43,789 bases of DNA, taken from a virus. Position 1 is the stretch's first letter, and every line of letters starts with the position of its first letter. This document shows positions 24,256 to 30,212 of this stretch, one piece after another. The position numbers and the translations under genes were made by a program. Where the stretch lies: positions 1 to 43,789 of the IMG/VR virus record IMGVR_UViG_3300036861_000467, one strand, 5' to 3'. The notes under the pieces are model-generated. The model was not told the DNA's origin. It saw only the letters and a program-made list of their open reading frames with translations, and did no database searches.

Positions 24256-24423
24256 GTGGCAACCAATGGGAACCGCATCTGGCGGTGGCGCAAAGTCGAC
24301 ATCCTGTTCCTGGTCGGCTTGGGGCTGATCGTGTATGGCGCGGCGATCGTGAAGATCGAGATCATCGTCGCGGGCGCGGGGATTTCCGGCATCCCGTTGA
24401 CGCAGAGAGGGGACAAGCCGTGA
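24256..24423 (+). CDS. Small membrane protein, 55 aa
   Basis: GTG 24256 with AAGGAG about nine bases upstream. A basic N-terminus (NRIWRWRK) is followed by one transmembrane helix (ILFLVGLGLIVYGAAIV) and a short IVAGAGISGIPLTQRGDKP tail. The charge pattern places the N-terminus in the cytoplasm. Its stop overlaps the next GTG. Probably a lysis accessory protein. Confidence 0.6.
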   Translation: MATNGNRIWRWRKVDILFLVGLGLIVYGAAIVKIEIIVAGAGISGIPLTQRGDKP

Positions 24424-24527
24424 GGGAGTTCTTCCGCCACTGGCCGCAAGAGAACCCGCGAACCACGTGCTTGATCTTGGCGACGAACCTGCTCGGCTGG
24501 ATCCTGACGGTGCTCTCATGTCATTGA
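24420..24527 (+). CDS. Very small membrane protein, 35 aa
   Basis: GTG 24420 overlaps the previous stop. REFFRHWPQENPRTTCLILA is followed by a hydrophobic helix TNLLGWILTVLS. A longer reading of this frame from 24252 is out of frame with the preceding real gene and unlikely. It overlaps the next gene by 10 bases. Probably part of the lysis region; function unknown. Confidence 0.5.
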   Translation: MREFFRHWPQENPRTTCLILATNLLGWILTVLSCH

Positions 24528-24856
24528 AACGGGTCGTCCATGGAGACTGGCTCGTCGTCCGCCACGTCCTGCTCGCCTGGATCGTCCTGTTCACGTTGGC
24601 GATCGGCTACTCCGTGCGCACGAACAACAGCCTGATCCGGGAGAACAAACAACGGATAGCCGACATCCAGGAGCAACGGCTCGCGTCGTGCAGGCAAACC
24701 TACGAGGGTGTCCGTCAAGTGTTCCTGCCGTTCTTCCCGCCGCCGAAGGGGCGAACGGCCGCGCAGCAGAAGAACCTGGACAAGTTCAACCGCACCGTCG
24801 ACCGGCTGAAAGGTCGATGCGAAACACAGGTACGAATAGGAGGCGAACATGGCTAA
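24518..24856 (+). CDS. Membrane-anchored coiled-coil protein, 112 aa
   Basis: One N-terminal transmembrane segment (HVLLAWIVLFTLAIGYSV), then a charged helical stretch (NSLIRENKQRIADIQEQRLASC) and a Pro-rich turn (FLPFFPPPKGR). Topology is inside N-terminus and outside coil, similar to spanin-like or lysis-regulating proteins in phage lysis regions, although spanins proper are not expected for a host without outer membrane. It could span to a mycolate or wall layer. Confidence 0.55.
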   Translation: MSLKRVVHGDWLVVRHVLLAWIVLFTLAIGYSVRTNNSLIRENKQRIADIQEQRLASCRQTYEGVRQVFLPFFPPPKGRTAAQQKNLDKFNRTVDRLKGRCETQVRIGGEHG

Positions 24857-25037
24857 CCCCGCAACCAACAACCCGAACGCAACCGCCGCAACCGTGTCCG
24901 GCGCGACCGCAGTAGTCCTCGTCTACCTCCAAGGCATCTTCGGCCTCGACGTCCCCGTCGAAGTCGCCGCCGCCGAGACCACGCTGGTCATCGCGCTGGT
25001 GCTGTTCATCGGCAGGCTCTGGCCGAAGCGTCAATAG
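24849..25037 (+). CDS. Holin-like membrane protein, 62 aa
   Basis: AGGAGG lies just before ATG 24849. An Asn/Ala-rich N-terminus, one or two hydrophobic segments (VVLVYLQGIFGLDV and TTLVIALVLFIGRLW) and a basic end (PKRQ) fit small actinophage holins. It is the last plus-strand gene of the lysis group and converges with a minus-strand gene, overlapping it by 7 bases. Confidence 0.6.
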   Translation: MANPATNNPNATAATVSGATAVVLVYLQGIFGLDVPVEVAAAETTLVIALVLFIGRLWPKRQ

Positions 25038-25375
25038 CGGTTCTTCGCCGTCAGCTTGCTGTGCTCGAAGCAGAGCTGGTAGCTCCCCTTCGACGACAAG
25101 ATCCCGTAGTACCAGCACGTCTGCTTGAACCCCTGAACCTCGGTCACGTTCGTCCGTTCCGGCTTCCCGAACCGTGCGCGGACGACGCTCGCCGGTGTGC
25201 CGATCTTCAACGCGGCGAACGCCTTCGGGTCGACCTGCGCCGAGGAGCGGTCGCTTTTCTCGCCGGCTGAGCCGAGGCCGACGATCACGGCGATCACGAC
25301 CGCCACGACGAAGAGGCCGCTGAGGATCAACAGCCACTTGAGCGTCTTGCCGACGCCACGGGCAATCCTCGTCAT
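25031..25375 (-). CDS. Membrane-anchored protein with BamE/SmpA-like fold, 114 aa
   Basis: Basic N-terminus, one transmembrane helix (LLILSGLFVVAVVIAVIVGL), then an external domain: ALKIGTPASVVRARFGKPERTNVTEVQGFKQTCWYYG...YQLCFEHSKLTAKNRY. The pattern GTPxxxVRARFGKP followed by WYYG and a final LxFxxxKL strand is that of SmpA/OmlA (BamE-like) domains. Two cysteines could form a disulfide outside. Its ATGA overlaps the end of the upstream exported-protein gene, so both form one minus-strand operon. Surface exposure suggests an effect on the lysogenic host. Confidence 0.65.
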   Translation of the reverse strand: MTRIARGVGKTLKWLLILSGLFVVAVVIAVIVGLGSAGEKSDRSSAQVDPKAFAALKIGTPASVVRARFGKPERTNVTEVQGFKQTCWYYGILSSKGSYQLCFEHSKLTAKNRY

Positions 25376-25956
25376 TTCGTCCAGCCGTTCAGGTACACGG
25401 CGATCGCGGCCGAGTCACCCTCGACGCGGGTGTATCCCCACGAGTACTCGACGCGGCCGTTAGTGCTCGGCACGATTGCGTAGGACCAGTTTCGTTGCGC
25501 GTCGCGGGGAAGCTGCGCGACCGACTGCGCAACGAGACCTTGAACGCGTGTGCCCCACCAGGCACCATCAGCGGGAAAGTTCGGTGCATCGGGCCCTCCG
25601 AGGCAACAGTTAGATCCTGGTGGCCGGACGTGCGCGAACACGGCGGCGGTGCCGTCGTTGAGGCCCTTGGTGAGGACGGCCTTGAACGCGAGGACGACGC
25701 CGGTCGCGTCGGTGGGTACTCCGTAGGGGGTGAGGTCGAGGGTGCGGTAGCGGGCGACGTGGCGGGGGGCGTTTCCGTCGTCGGGAACAATGATGGTAGT
25801 GCCATCGTCTGTGCTGGCGGTGTCGACCGCGACGAGGGTGACGTTCGGTGGTAGTAGCACGGAGCGGGTCGCCTCGACGCCAGTGGAGCGGGCGACGGCG
25901 GTTGCCGCGCCGCTGGCGGTGAGTAGGGCGATGAGGATGGTCAGGATCGCTTTCAT
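25372..25956 (-). CDS. Exported protein with signal peptide, 194 aa
   Basis: Start chosen at ATG 25956, which has AAGGAG upstream on the minus strand and opens a clear signal peptide (MKAILTILIALLTASGAATA with a likely cut after AVA). The mature part is beta-rich: VTLVAVDTASTDDGTTIIVP, VTFAxx-like strands, VFAHVRPPGSNCCLGG with adjacent cysteines, and YAIVPSTNGRVEYSWGYTRV. I do not recognise the family. Transcribed against all neighbours and secreted, it is a good candidate for a prophage-expressed host-modifying protein. Confidence 0.65.
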   Translation of the reverse strand: MKAILTILIALLTASGAATAVARSTGVEATRSVLLPPNVTLVAVDTASTDDGTTIIVPDDGNAPRHVARYRTLDLTPYGVPTDATGVVLAFKAVLTKGLNDGTAAVFAHVRPPGSNCCLGGPDAPNFPADGAWWGTRVQGLVAQSVAQLPRDAQRNWSYAIVPSTNGRVEYSWGYTRVEGDSAAIAVYLNGWTK

Positions 25957-25974
25957 GCGTGAGACTCCTTTTCC

Positions 25975-25995
25975 TGTGGACAAGTCTGTGGATTT
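25975..25995 (-). promoter_or_regulatory. Two tandem DnaA-box-like sites
   Basis: TTGTCCACA (minus strand, 25975-25983) matches the DnaA box preferred in high-GC actinobacteria, and AAATCCACA (25987-25995) three bases away is a weaker copy. They lie in the intergenic region upstream of the exported-protein gene, so they could bind host DnaA for replication or transcription control. Two short matches can arise by chance. Confidence 0.35.
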
Positions 25996-26103
25996 ACGGT
26001 TGTCATCTTGCATCACGGGTCGCGATCGTTTAGAAGTGGCTTGAAGCGGCACCCTGCGGCCCGCCTAAACCAAGACAACCCGTTTGGTCGAGGAGGGATC
26101 CGT

Positions 26104-26337
26104 ATGGCAGGCACACCTGAAGAACAACGTCTCGAGGTGGCAACCATGGAACTCATCCGCGTTGCATGGCGGTTACGAGCCGCTGTAGGTCATCTCGAAG
26201 AGTTCGTAGCTCAGCAACGAGAGATTTCTGGTCTTCTAGGAGAGGTTGGAGCTGCTCTAAGGCCACCGAAGCCCGCGCACCTGTCGCTGCCAGAATCTCG
26301 ATTCCCTCTGCGAGTTGTCGCTGGATCTGGTCCATAG
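26104..26337 (+). CDS. Small helical protein overlapping the leftward regulator antisense, 77 aa
   Basis: Strong AGGAGG (26091-26096) and ATG 26104. Residues 5-50 are helical (EEQRLEVATMELIRVAWRLRAAVGHLEEFVAQQ), the tail PALSLPESRF-like is irregular. The last 185 bases lie opposite the 3' end of the minus-strand regulator. Both frames look like plausible proteins, so one may be spurious; the strong ribosome site argues for this one being translated. Confidence 0.4.
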   Translation: MAGTPEEQRLEVATMELIRVAWRLRAAVGHLEEFVAQQREISGLLGEVGAALRPPKPAHLSLPESRFPLRVVAGSGP

Positions 26338-26566
26338 CGGTTTCCTTTCGAAACGCCTCCTCGGGCCAGCTCGAAAGGGCAGCGAGCTTCTGCTGATAGG
26401 GCCTGCTGATGTTCCCCCGGGCGTTGGCCCACCTGTTTACGGTCTCTCGAGGAGCGTTGAGGGCTAATGCAAGCCGTTGCTGCCAATCCCCTTCCGTCCC
26501 GAGGCGGTCCGCGATCACCCTCAGGCGATTCGGCAGGCTCAGCTCCCGCCACTCGTTTCTCGTCAC
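26153..26566 (-). CDS. Leftward HTH regulator, candidate immunity repressor
   Basis: 137 residues from GTG 26566, or 140 from GTG 26575. Residues 28-62 look like a helix-turn-helix (WQQRLALALNAPRETVNRWANAR then ISRPYQQKLAAL), and 78-133 are a long coiled coil (QIQRQLAEGIEIL...VAELRTLRDDLQRLV) suited to dimerisation. It diverges from the XRE-type gene across a 4-copy operator region. The GTGACG start lies inside an operator copy, so binding would block its own expression. No peptidase domain for RecA-driven cleavage. It could equally be the Cro-like partner. Confidence 0.65.
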   Translation of the reverse strand: MTRNEWRELSLPNRLRVIADRLGTEGDWQQRLALALNAPRETVNRWANARGNISRPYQQKLAALSSWPEEAFRKETAMDQIQRQLAEGIEILAATGARASVALEQLQPLLEDQKSLVAELRTLRDDLQRLVTAMQRG

Positions 26567-26656
26567 GTGACGCACTTTCCCGCATAGAGCGGGGCCTGTA
26601 AAGAGACGCTGGACTTGACACGTGACGACCCGTGACGTATAACACGTCACGTGACG
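26561..26656. promoter_or_regulatory. Divergent operator/promoter region of the lysogeny switch
   Basis: Perfect 12-bp palindrome CGTCACGTGACG at 26561-26572 and 26645-26656; partial copies at 26616-26627 (9 of 12) and 26626-26637 (10 of 12). A near-consensus rightward promoter, TTGACA (26615-26620), 17 bases, TATAAC (26638-26643), predicts a transcript starting at about 26650, at the GTG 26651, hence a leaderless mRNA. Operator copies cover the -35, the spacer and the start site. The leftward promoter is less clear (TATGCG just before GTG 26575). Confidence 0.75.
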
Positions 26657-26983
26657 CCCCGTACGCAAGTTCAGCGGCTGCCCCTTCACGAACGAATCGT
26701 CTGGGCCAGGAAGCGGAAAGGCCTCTCGCAGGAGCGGCTGGCCGAGAAGATCGGCACCTCGCGGCGGCACATGATCCGGATCGAGAAGGGCCGCGAAAAT
26801 GGCGGCCATCGTCCCGGCCCGGAACTGATCGCTCGGATCGCGGAGGCGACGGGTCAGCCTGTCGCGCTGTTCGCGGACGACGAAGAGGAGGACGACGACT
26901 TGGCCGCCTCGCTCGTCGGGATGTTTCGCACTGTCATACGCCGCGAGATGGCGTCGCTGCAGAACGATGAGGTGGTCGCGTGA
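26651..26983 (+). CDS. XRE-family HTH regulator (Cro/CI-like)
   Basis: 110 residues starting at GTG 26651 inside an operator palindrome and probably at the first base of its mRNA. A classic HTH_3 domain spans residues 13-75: RIVWARKRKGLSQERLAEKIGTSRRHMIRIEKGRENGG, PELIARIAEATGQPVALFADD. An acidic linker and a short helical tail follow. It binds DNA as a dimer, most likely the CGTCACGTGACG sites. It is the first gene of the rightward early operon, the usual Cro position, but it could be the repressor. Confidence 0.85.
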   Translation: MTPRTQVQRLPLHERIVWARKRKGLSQERLAEKIGTSRRHMIRIEKGRENGGHRPGPELIARIAEATGQPVALFADDEEEDDDLAASLVGMFRTVIRREMASLQNDEVVA

Positions 26984-27372
26984 TCTATGCGATCCAAGCC
27001 GTGAACGGGGGTCCGATCAAGCTTGGGCTCTCTGTGCATCCAGACAAGCGGCGCAGCACTCTTCAAGGTGCGCACTACGAACCGCTCCGGCTTCTCGCTG
27101 TTCTGCCTGGAACAGTGGCCCAGGAACGCGAACTGCATAAGGAACTCGCAGACGACAGGCTTCGGGGCGAATGGTTCAAGGACACACCTCGCGTCCGTAA
27201 GGCGATCAAATGCCGCGAGCATGCCATCACTGGCGGGCCACGCGAGCAGTTGGAGTTCGCTGCTGAGCACATCGGTTTCGCTGCTGACGCGATCGGTCGT
27301 GACAATGCCGATGCGGCTGTCGATTGGCTGGCATTCACTACTCGCTCGCTACGGGAGCTGCTGCGGCGATGA
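26980..27372 (+). CDS. GIY-YIG/T5orf172-like protein
   Basis: 130 residues from a GTG overlapping the previous stop. The N-terminus IYAIQAVNGGPIKLGLSVHPDKRRSTLQ follows the T5orf172/MUG113 branch of the GIY-YIG nuclease fold: YAI for the YxI strand, IKLGLS for the second motif, Arg25 as candidate catalytic Arg, and a Glu in AQERELHKEL. The usual tail GEWFKDTPRV is also present. The family may cut DNA or bind it; activity here is not proven. It sits just behind the early regulator. Confidence 0.75.
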   Translation: MIYAIQAVNGGPIKLGLSVHPDKRRSTLQGAHYEPLRLLAVLPGTVAQERELHKELADDRLRGEWFKDTPRVRKAIKCREHAITGGPREQLEFAAEHIGFAADAIGRDNADAAVDWLAFTTRSLRELLRR

Positions 27373-27518
27373 CGGTCACGTCGTTTCTATTCAAAGCAGC
27401 GCGCCTCTCCGCCGACGCGCGCGCGATCAGGCGCGGCCCCAAGGCCACCGGGAAACGGCTAGTCCGTAAAGGGATCGGTCGGGCCTGGGGTCGCGCCTGG
27501 GGAGGTTGGCCGCGGTGA
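27369..27518 (+). CDS. Small basic protein, 49 aa
   Basis: ATG 27369 overlaps the previous stop (ATGA), and its own stop overlaps the next GTG. Very basic: FKAARLSADARAIRRGPKATGKRLVRKGIGRAWGRAWGG. Similar short Arg/Lys/Gly proteins are common in actinobacterial phage early operons; nucleic-acid binding is plausible. No named family known to me. Confidence 0.6.
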   Translation: MTVTSFLFKAARLSADARAIRRGPKATGKRLVRKGIGRAWGRAWGGWPR

Positions 27519-28045
27519 CGGTTGTTGCGCGGATCGAGCGGACGGTATCGACTGACGAAGCGGTTGAACTGATCTGGGAACGTGTGCTCGCTGGTGAGTT
27601 CGCCGATTCAGCTGAAGCTGCTCGTGCGATGTGGCACTCGTTTTCCTTCGCCGCAGACGACAGAGATTTTCTTGCACTCTACGGTCTGATCGAGCTCGCG
27701 AAGAAAGAACAGCGCCAAACGCGGAGCTATGAATCTCCGCGACCTGCGCTTGGCTGGGGCGTCCCGCATGGCAGAAAGTGGGACCAGTACATCGCGCTCA
27801 CATGGGTCTATGCAGGCGCGGATGGTTCAGCCAAACCGTTGTTTGATTTCGATGATGCGGATGTGGCGGCGTTCACGGTCGCATGGGCCACTGCTGAGGA
27901 TGCAGCTCGGCGCCGTCGCGAGTTCGGAGAACTGATAGCGCGCCATCTCAAGGAACACGAGGTTAAGCGCGTCCGTGATCTTCCGCTAGCAGTTCTTGCG
28001 GAGGTCAATCAGGCTGCACTTGAGGCGATGGGGAGACAACCATGA
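27515..28045 (+). CDS. Hypothetical protein, 176 aa
   Basis: GTG 27515 overlaps the previous stop; an upstream TTG at 27506 is less likely. Mostly alpha-helical and acidic (DEAVELIWERVLAGEFADSAEAARAMWHSF; DDADVAAFTVAWATAEDAARRRREF). No catalytic motif seen. Placed between a small basic protein and the IS110-like protein in a tightly overlapping early operon. Confidence 0.6.
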   Translation: MTVVARIERTVSTDEAVELIWERVLAGEFADSAEAARAMWHSFSFAADDRDFLALYGLIELAKKEQRQTRSYESPRPALGWGVPHGRKWDQYIALTWVYAGADGSAKPLFDFDDADVAAFTVAWATAEDAARRRREFGELIARHLKEHEVKRVRDLPLAVLAEVNQAALEAMGRQP

Positions 28046-28965
28046 GCGTCGCCGAGCTCCGTGATGTGACCGAAGTTCTCGATGGCGGCGCTCCTCCCCG
28101 TCACATCGACCTCACAACAGCGCAACTCGATCGTCTCGCGCGCTCCTGGATCGACGTGCAGCAGACGCGGAAGGCGTTGGCGCAGCGCGAACTAGACGAC
28201 GACGTCATCGCCGCGTTCCTGACGGCTGAGCAGAAGCTGTCGCGCGCGCTTACCAAGACGCTGCGCTCGCATGTGCTCTGGCCGTGGCTGTCGCAGTTCC
28301 CTGGCCTCGGGGGCGCGCATACGGCGCTTGTGATCGGGCGTATCGGCGATCCGCGGCGGTTTCCTGGTCAGCGTTGCAGTGAGGGTCATTATTTGCCGCC
28401 GCTGTACGCGGTTGGCGCACCATGTCCGATCGCCGGTCCTTGGCCTGAGAGCGACGTACTCGCTGGCGATTCGGACGACGTCGGGGCAGACGAAAGTTCC
28501 GCTGAGAGCGAAAGCCGGGATGTCTGCCCCGGCGTCATGCTTCCCCCGCGCGAGACAACCGGCGTTCGCTCCCTCTGGCACTGGGCAGGACTTCACGCCG
28601 ACACAGACAGCCGCGCACCACGCAAGCGCAAGGGCGTCCGGTGCGACTGGGAGCCGCGTGTGCGCGCGAGCGTGATGCAGCCCGGCGGGATCGCAGAACA
28701 GATCGTCAGGTTGAGCGTTCCGCACTACGTTGATGAGTACCGTGCCGCGAAGGAGCGGCTGAACCTTCGCGTCGTCGAGAAGCAGCTTGAGGGCCTTCGC
28801 GTCCGTGGCGACGCGAGCAACGGAGCGGCGACCGAGACCTCACCTGAGAGCGATAGGTGGACTGGTCGTCCGCTCCGTCCCTTCGAAGCCGACCGAATCG
28901 CCCGCAAGGTCGCAGCCAAAGCATTCCTCGGCGACCTCCTCACCACATGGAAAGAACTCGCATGA
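28042..28965 (+). CDS. IS110-like transposase C-terminal domain protein, nuclease domain absent
   Basis: 307 residues. FPGLGGAHTALVIGRIGDPRRFPG (residues 86-109) is a helix-hairpin-helix like that opening the Transposase_20 domain of IS110/IS116/IS902 enzymes. It is followed by a Cys-containing insert, TGVRSLWHWAGLHA, RKRKGVRCDWEPRVRASVMQPGGI and the ending ADRIARKVAAKAFLGDLLTTWKEL, which matches that family's last helices. The N-terminal RuvC-like DEDD domain is missing; residues 1-85 are helical instead. No IS ends are seen. It is probably a co-opted DNA-binding or recombination protein, as its place just before recT suggests. Confidence 0.65.
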   Translation: MSVAELRDVTEVLDGGAPPRHIDLTTAQLDRLARSWIDVQQTRKALAQRELDDDVIAAFLTAEQKLSRALTKTLRSHVLWPWLSQFPGLGGAHTALVIGRIGDPRRFPGQRCSEGHYLPPLYAVGAPCPIAGPWPESDVLAGDSDDVGADESSAESESRDVCPGVMLPPRETTGVRSLWHWAGLHADTDSRAPRKRKGVRCDWEPRVRASVMQPGGIAEQIVRLSVPHYVDEYRAAKERLNLRVVEKQLEGLRVRGDASNGAATETSPESDRWTGRPLRPFEADRIARKVAAKAFLGDLLTTWKELA

Positions 28966-29201
28966 CGTTCCTTCGTGTTGTTGGTGAGGAACGCAAGCTG
29001 TCGCGGCGTGAGCGTCATTTCATGCGTGAGTGCAAGCGACTGGACGCGTTGGTGTCGTCGGCGCAGGGCGAGCTGCAGAAGGGATTGCGGCATGAGGACG
29101 TCGAGGTGACGTACAGGGCGTCGAAGCGGCTGTTGGCGGTCGGCGTGTTGTTCAAGGACGTCGCGGACGTGTACCTGAGCGATCTGGGAGACGCATCGTG
29201 A
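28962..29201 (+). CDS. Hypothetical protein, 79 aa
   Basis: ATG 28962 overlaps the previous stop and the next GTG overlaps its own. Helical and basic at first (KLSRRERHFMRECKRLDALVSS), ending acidic (FKDVADVYLSDLGDAS). No family recognised. Co-translated with recT, so possibly a recombination accessory. Confidence 0.58.
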   Translation: MTFLRVVGEERKLSRRERHFMRECKRLDALVSSAQGELQKGLRHEDVEVTYRASKRLLAVGVLFKDVADVYLSDLGDAS

Positions 29202-29986
29202 CAACCGCCGTCGCCGTTCGCGACAAAGTGAAAGAGGTGTGCGGGATCCTCGACCGCACCGAGTTCCAGCAGCAGCTCCGCGAAGCAATGCCGCCAGGAC
29301 TCAGCCTCGAGCGGTTCGTGCGGACGACGAAGGTCGCGATCCAGATGCAACCCGAGATCGTCGACACCGACCGCGCTTCCCTGTTCCGCGCGATGGTGCG
29401 TTGCGCGCAAGATGGGCTGCTCCCCGACGGGAGAGAAGCAGCACTCGTCAAGGTCAAGGTGAAGGGAAAGGACTGCGCGGCGTATTGGCCGATGATCGGC
29501 GGGTTCCGGAAGAAGGCGGCGGAGCATGGGTTCGCGATCGAGGCGCACGCGGTCTACGAGCGCGACTTGTTTACCTACACGTTGGGGTTCGACCCAGTGG
29601 TGACGCACAAGCCGCCGGGACTCTCCGATGACCGGGGGGAGCTGATCGGCGCGTACGCCGTCGGCACACGGTTGGCGGATGGCCGGAAGTTCGTCGAGGT
29701 GATGGGTAAGGCCGAGATCGAGGCTGTGCGCGCCACCTCACCGTCGATCAATTCGGAGTACAGCCCGTGGCGGAAGTGGCCGGCGGAGATGTATCGGAAG
29801 ACGGTGGCGCGCCGCCTGTTCAAGCAGTTGCCGCTCGGGTGGAACAACGAAGGCTTGGCGCGACTCGCTGACGCCGATGAGGAGCGAGCGTTGGAGGAAT
29901 CGACGGCGCTGGTTCCTGAGATTGCTGGCCTGCCGATTCTGGATGGGCCGGAGGAGACTTTGGTGGGGGAGGTGGTCGAGGAGTGA
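29198..29986 (+). CDS. recT: RecT/Red-beta family single-strand annealing protein
   Basis: 262 residues from GTG 29198. The core is typical of RecT: LERFVRTTKVAIQMQPEIVD, ASLFRAMVRCAQDGLLPDGREAALVKVK, YWPMIGGFRKKAAEHGF, YTLGFDPVVTHKP, and SPWRKWPAEMYRKTVARRLFKQLP. RecT anneals complementary single strands, working on ends resected by a partner exonuclease, here probably the Cas4-like enzyme two small genes downstream. It serves phage genome recombination and repair during replication. Confidence 0.93.
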   Translation: MTTAVAVRDKVKEVCGILDRTEFQQQLREAMPPGLSLERFVRTTKVAIQMQPEIVDTDRASLFRAMVRCAQDGLLPDGREAALVKVKVKGKDCAAYWPMIGGFRKKAAEHGFAIEAHAVYERDLFTYTLGFDPVVTHKPPGLSDDRGELIGAYAVGTRLADGRKFVEVMGKAEIEAVRATSPSINSEYSPWRKWPAEMYRKTVARRLFKQLPLGWNNEGLARLADADEERALEESTALVPEIAGLPILDGPEETLVGEVVEE

Positions 29987-30063
29987 GAGCGCAGGTGATC
30001 TTGTGGCTGCTCCTGCTCGCGCTGTTGTTCGCGGATGGCGAGTGGGCCGCGTGGGGCCAATGA
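29983..30063 (+). CDS. Very small hydrophobic peptide, 26 aa
   Basis: GTG 29983 overlaps the recT stop. RAQVILWLLLLALLFADGEWAAWGQ, a single hydrophobic segment. Its stop overlaps the next ATG. It could be a real membrane peptide or only a translational link between recT and downstream genes. Confidence 0.35.
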   Translation: MRAQVILWLLLLALLFADGEWAAWGQ

Positions 30064-30212
30064 AAATCTCGGGTGCGTTGATACCTTCCGGCGCGTCTGA
30101 GAGCCGCAGCGGGGAGAGGCCTATGGCGGCGGGAACTGCCTTGGGGACCGTGCGCTATGCGTGCCTGAAAGAGGCGGTCTGTCTCCGGCTCCCCGCACGA
30201 AACTGTCGATGA
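30060..30212 (+). CDS. Small ORF linking recT and exonuclease, 50 aa
   Basis: ATG 30060 overlaps the previous stop and its own TGA overlaps the exonuclease ATG (ATGA at 30209). Sequence is Ser/Gly/Arg rich (GALIPSGASESRSGERPMAAG) with two cysteines near the end. The exonuclease has no ribosome site of its own, so translation through this frame may deliver ribosomes to it. Protein function unknown. Confidence 0.4.
   Translation: MKISGALIPSGASESRSGERPMAAGTALGTVRYACLKEAVCLRLPARNCR

Noticed and set aside
28042-28965. Complete IS110-type insertion element with bridge RNA
   Set aside because: The catalytic N-terminal domain is missing and the gene is fused by overlaps into the early operon with no flanking element sequences.
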